Part shown: one piece after another, positions 60,443 through 64,000 of the stretch
Numbering within the stretch: the first letter of the stretch is position 1
How the letters are laid out: each line of letters begins with the position of its first letter
DNA from: Amylostereum areolatum
Taxonomy: Eukaryota; Basidiomycota; Agaricomycetes; Russulales; Stereaceae
Reading direction: 5' to 3'
Assembly: GCA_012932865.1 (NCBI GenBank)
Contig: SAXG01000008.1
Coordinates: 248,001-312,000, forward strand
DNA: 64,000 nt
The notes under the pieces: model-generated
What the model was told of the DNA's origin: nothing
What the model saw: the letters and a program-made list of their open reading frames with translations, nothing else
Databases searched by the model: none
Program-made: the position numbers and the translations under genes

Positions 60443-62438
60443 GATGAATGAGTGTGTCGTGAAACGATGAACGATTGTAGGATGGTCGTTCGAGGAAATT
60501 CGATCGTGAAAACAAGTGGCAATAGAAAAAAGCGATGAAGGGGAAAGAGAAGGCGACCGGCACCTGACGACGAGAACGAGTTGAGCAAGCTGAGAGATCC
60601 CTCCAGGTGAGGGGTGAGCTTTTATAGGTGCGTCGTCGACCGGTGCGGGCTGATTCCCACCTCTCTACTCCAATCCGCAATTTGTGGGGTTCGCTTGGCA
60701 CGCCAAAATGCGATGCGCCTGGAGGTTGGGTGCGTCGCCTTCGTGCGCTGCGTATTGCTGTTAGCGCCTGTTCGAGGGTACTTGAATTTGGATCATCGTG
60801 AGCACTCCACTGATGCGTGGTGGTTGTTAGATAATCAGTCAGATCCCCGACCTTGTGTGACATGAAGCTCGAAGGATGAAGCTATGGTCCTGGAGGGGGG
60901 AATTATGATGCCGCCTCCAGGGATCCTGGGCGAGTAAGAGCGGAACAGAAGACCAACACCTCGTTTCAGTTGTGAGCGATGAGTTCGCCGACTGAGCGGT
61001 GGTGCGAGGGTCCTTGACCCCTAATATCGGTTTCGGGGCGCGCTGCGTCGTTGTGGAGTCCGAGTTGATGAGGAACCCAACGTTGGTTGATGCGAGTCTC
61101 GGAGCGCCACCGGCGAACGGCAAGTATGAAGTTGCAGCATACGCAGTCTGACATAAGACAATGGGTCATTTACTATCCACGAGCGGCGGCGCGAGACGAG
61201 AAGCCATTGGCGTCTTTTCGTTCGTAAGGAATTGGTGGAAGAGTCAGCGTTAAATAATGGTAGACAGACTAAAACATGCTGTGGGAAGACGGACGGAGAT
61301 GTTCTCACGCTCTCATTGATTGCTGGACGTCGTACTCAGTCTCCCAAGGTACCATGTGTGGTAATAATTACATGAGTAAGCGCATATACATACGAGCTTC
61401 GAGCTACAGAGTTGTCTTACAGGCCCCCAGCTCTCGCTGGTCCGGAAGGATAACACTGATGGTAAGTTACCGTTCATCAGCGAAAGAAAGACCGGCATGC
61501 GGGTCACTCACGACGTACGAAACGCTACGTCTTTGCGGCGAGTCATTTGATATATTCCCAGTTTGCAGAGGCCGATTACATGGTTCCGGTCTCGGTGTTT
61601 GATCCATTGGTTAATTGCGTCGAGAGTATGGACATGCGCCTGTTCCTGGGGAGTATAAGGGAGCTATTATGCTGAACTTGACATGCCGCCGGTGTTGAAC
61701 GGGGTTTGGCTTGATTGAATACGGCAAATACGTGATGTACGCACCGCGGGCGTACGTAACTTACGGGATGAGTGTAACTTGGAAGCATCGCAGGCCTGGC
61801 GACACCCTGAATGGGGAAACCGAGGGAGAGATTAAGATCTCAATAAGGAATGCGGGGGGGGGAACACGAGGATCTGAAGGACAGCCCGCATCGGGCTTTG
61901 GGAACGTTGCAGACCAGAGACGCCGATGCGCGCTGGAGGGCGCTACAGCACTTACAAGGCGCTACAAAATTTGGGGGTGAAGTCTGATGCGCTGTGCTCG
62001 GAAGAGATCGGTGTAGGTGAGAGTTGAACGGAGAGCAGAAGAGAAGTGAAGTGAAGAGAAGAGAGGGTGAAGAGAACGGAGAGGGATTGTTGGGGCGATG
62101 CTAAGCGGAGACTCGGAGTACGAAGGTCGGGGCGGTGATCCTGGGACTGGAAGACTAAGCACAGGATGCATTGTCCGACGCTCTTTTGAGGCTGACGGCG
62201 GAGACAAGGAGGAGCGGAGGAGAGATCGACGGGGAGAACTGGTTGAGCGTCTGGCAAGTGCCGTCAAGGCGGGGAGGGGAGGTCCCACGTGGCTAATGGC
62301 CCGGGCGAAAGAGTATAACGGCTGGCGAAGCTTTCGGTGACTGCCCTCTCGCCCTCCCCCATCCCGCCCGCCCCCCTCCGTTCACTCCCGCCACCTCCCG
62401 ACGCCCGTCTCCCGCCCTCCCGCCCTCCCACCCTCTCG
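60443..62438. other. 2-kb divergent intergenic region upstream of GID4
   Basis: No gene recognised. A purine-rich GA tract lies at about 62016-62092 and pyrimidine-rich sequence precedes the GID4 ATG, both plausible promoter or 5' UTR elements. A frame at 61276-61602 has splice-like GT/AG signals inside it but no coding continuity I can defend. Confidence 0.4.
60620..60626 (-). promoter_or_regulatory. TATA box of the repeat-rich secreted protein
   Basis: The minus strand reads TATAAAA about 180 nt upstream of the ATG at 60442, consistent with a strongly regulated or highly expressed secreted protein. Confidence 0.45.
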
Positions 62439-63983
62439 ATGCCCTCAGAACATCTTCCACCTCAGCAACCTCCTCATCACCTCGATCTTTCCCCGCAACA
62501 GGTCAAGCTCTGTTCCGGCTGTCATCACCCCCTTCCCCCCGACATAGACTTGGCCACTCTCTTCTTCTCCGACCCCGACCCCGTCTCCGACCCTTCTCCT
62601 ATATGCCCACTCTGTCGTGAACGATCTCTCCAACGAACTCAACCCCAACTTCTGTCCCAACCCTGCGATCGTGGGCTCCGGCTCAACATCGACCACGCCC
62701 TCCTCGACCCTCCCCTGCGTACTCCATTCCCCACTCACTTTCTTCCCTCGCCCCCCGAGGATCACCACGACCAGGCTACTTTCTTCCCCACTTTCTCACC
62801 CACCCAGTACTCTGAGAATTCCGCATTCCCCTCTGCTACTGGCCAGGACGTTCAGACCCCCTCCACCGCCTCCAAGCGACCAACGTTGGTCATCGACCCC
62901 ACTCCCTCTCCGTCTCCCTTTCCTCAATCCTACTTACCTTCCCCCGTATCTTCCATTCGAACACCGATACACCCCAACAAATTAACTCCACCCCTCCACG
63001 TTTCCGACCCCTTCATTGACATCTCCCGCATCCGCTCCCGCTCCCAAGGTCACCACTGTCTTTACCCTGGCGCATCTTTCCAGGGTACTCAGAAGAACGG
63101 ACGGAGCAGTTATGACGTGACTGTAACGATCGTCGTGCGTATCCGTTCTGATGTGCATATCGAACGCCTCGTGTCTGACTTCATTTTAGGACGTCGACTT
63201 TGCTTCGTCGTATCTGTGTGGATATCTGTGCATCCGCGGTCTCACCGAAGATTGGCCGGAACTCACCACTTACTTTGACGCGGAAATCATCGGCAGTCGA
63301 CACGGCTTTTTGACACGGAATTGGGGGGCAACCGAAGAAGAAGACATGGTTCATTGGTCACGTTTCCCCGCTTTCCGTCATGTCAAGAGCAAGCTCAAAA
63401 CTCCTCACCTGACCATGGACGGCGACTGTGGTGCGGTCTTTATGCGTTGGAAGGAGCGTTTCTTGGTCCCCGATCATCGCGTGCAAGACATAAACGGGGC
63501 TAGCTTTGCTGGTAGGTACAACGTCACCACCGCCTTTGTGCTTTCGATCGACCACTAAACGATCTTTGGTTATCGTCATCCAGGCTTTTACTACGTCTGC
63601 GTCGATTTCAATTCGCATCCGACCGCGCCTTCCTCTATGCGGCCGCCGGCCGCAACCCGGTCTCCTGTACGTGAACGCGTCGCCCTCGACGCTTCTACCC
63701 TACCCCCAAAGCCTGAGCCGACCACCCGACAAGCGCGGGTGCCGCTCTCGCGCGATGACGACTCCAAGACAAAGCGCTCCTCCTCCATCGGAGCTCGTAC
63801 CGCTCCCAACGTCGCCACCATGAGCGGTTTCTACTTCCACCAACACTCAGAACCGTGCGTTGCTTTTCGGTACACGGGACGATCGGGGTGTTGTTGATCC
63901 GTTTGCTCCTCCGGTTTAGATACCAACAGCTGTCGCTCAAGCACGTTCCGGACACCGTGAGCACAAGCTTCGAGTTTCGATGA
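62439..63983 (+). CDS. GID4: GID4/Vid24-like substrate receptor of the GID (CTLH) E3 ligase
   Basis: Recognises N-terminal proline degrons, for example of gluconeogenic enzymes, for ubiquitination. Exons 62439-63134, 63190-63511, 63584-63854 and 63920-63983 give 450 residues. The N-terminal 200 residues are Pro/Ser-rich and contain two CxxC pairs (CSGCHHPLPP and ICPLCRER) that could bind zinc. The Vid24 barrel follows: LYPGASFQGTQKNGRSSYDV, SYLCGYLCIRGLTEDWPELT, FDAEIIGSRHGFLTRNWGAT, HWSRFPAFRHVKSKLK, FMRWKERFLVPDH, INGASFAGFYYVCVDF and the closing MSGFYFHQHSEPYQQLSLKH. A disordered insert of about 65 residues interrupts the barrel before MSGFYFHQ. The ATG at 62439 was chosen as the first ATG in the open frame. 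Confidence 0.92.
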
Positions 63984-64000
63984 GTTGTCGGGCCGTGCAA

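Noticed and set aside
61276..61602. Possible gene with GT/AG-like signals upstream of GID4
   Set aside because: Candidate exons do not join into a frame with any recognisable protein, and composition is not coding-like.

Overview
The window is nuclear DNA of a filamentous fungus, almost certainly a mushroom-forming basidiomycete (Agaricomycetes). Genes are broken by many 48-70 nt introns (GT..AG, with a few GC..AG), intergenic gaps are small, and several proteins belong to families I know mainly from basidiomycetes (the DUF7918-like protein and a CSCSxVAYN-type membrane protein). I found no operons, tRNA, rRNA, CRISPR array or intact transposon. All gene models are read by eye from exon continuity and family motifs, so minor splice errors are possible.

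Layout. 0-6.5 kb: a convergent pair of aldo-keto reductase paralogues (the first truncated by the window edge, the second lacking 30 residues that include the catalytic lysine), a Pus4/TruB tRNA pseudouridine synthase, and a DapA-family aldolase. 7.4-11.8 kb: a complete mitochondrial NAD(P) transhydrogenase. 12-16 kb: an uncharacterised single-pass membrane protein and a DUF7918-like protein. 16-30.6 kb: OTU1 deubiquitinase, a SAM37/metaxin-like protein, TAF7, a succinate/fumarate mitochondrial carrier, GAA1 of the GPI transamidase, and a USP48-type deubiquitinase. 30.9-34.7 kb: a large uncharacterised, low-complexity regulatory-looking protein. 35.7-50.9 kb: a dense housekeeping block with LUC7, a J-domain/ankyrin protein, FRG1, RPL26 (uL24), V-ATPase subunit D, XAP5/FAM50, mitochondrial uS13m, the TRAPP subunit BET3, BUD23, BCS1 and the Ran GTPase. 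50.9-62.4 kb is looser: a 2.1 kb gap with a degenerate 19-bp minisatellite, a 14-TM DHA2-type MFS transporter, a small secreted protein, a 2-oxoglutarate/Fe(II) oxygenase and a repeat-rich secreted protein. The window ends with GID4, the substrate receptor of the GID/CTLH ubiquitin ligase.

Genes mostly alternate as divergent pairs sharing 140-280 bp promoters and convergent pairs with 100-280 bp 3' gaps. The content is mainly housekeeping: mitochondrial function (transhydrogenase, SAM37, carrier, BCS1, uS13m), ubiquitin handling (OTU1, USP48, GID4), RNA processing (LUC7, FRG1, XAP5, Pus4, BUD23) and secretion (GAA1, BET3). I did not find a convincing undescribed multi-gene system. The items most worth a second look are the lysine-less aldo-keto reductase, the inferred GC-AG introns and 4-nt microexon, the telomere-like motif in a divergent promoter, and several uncharacterised proteins.
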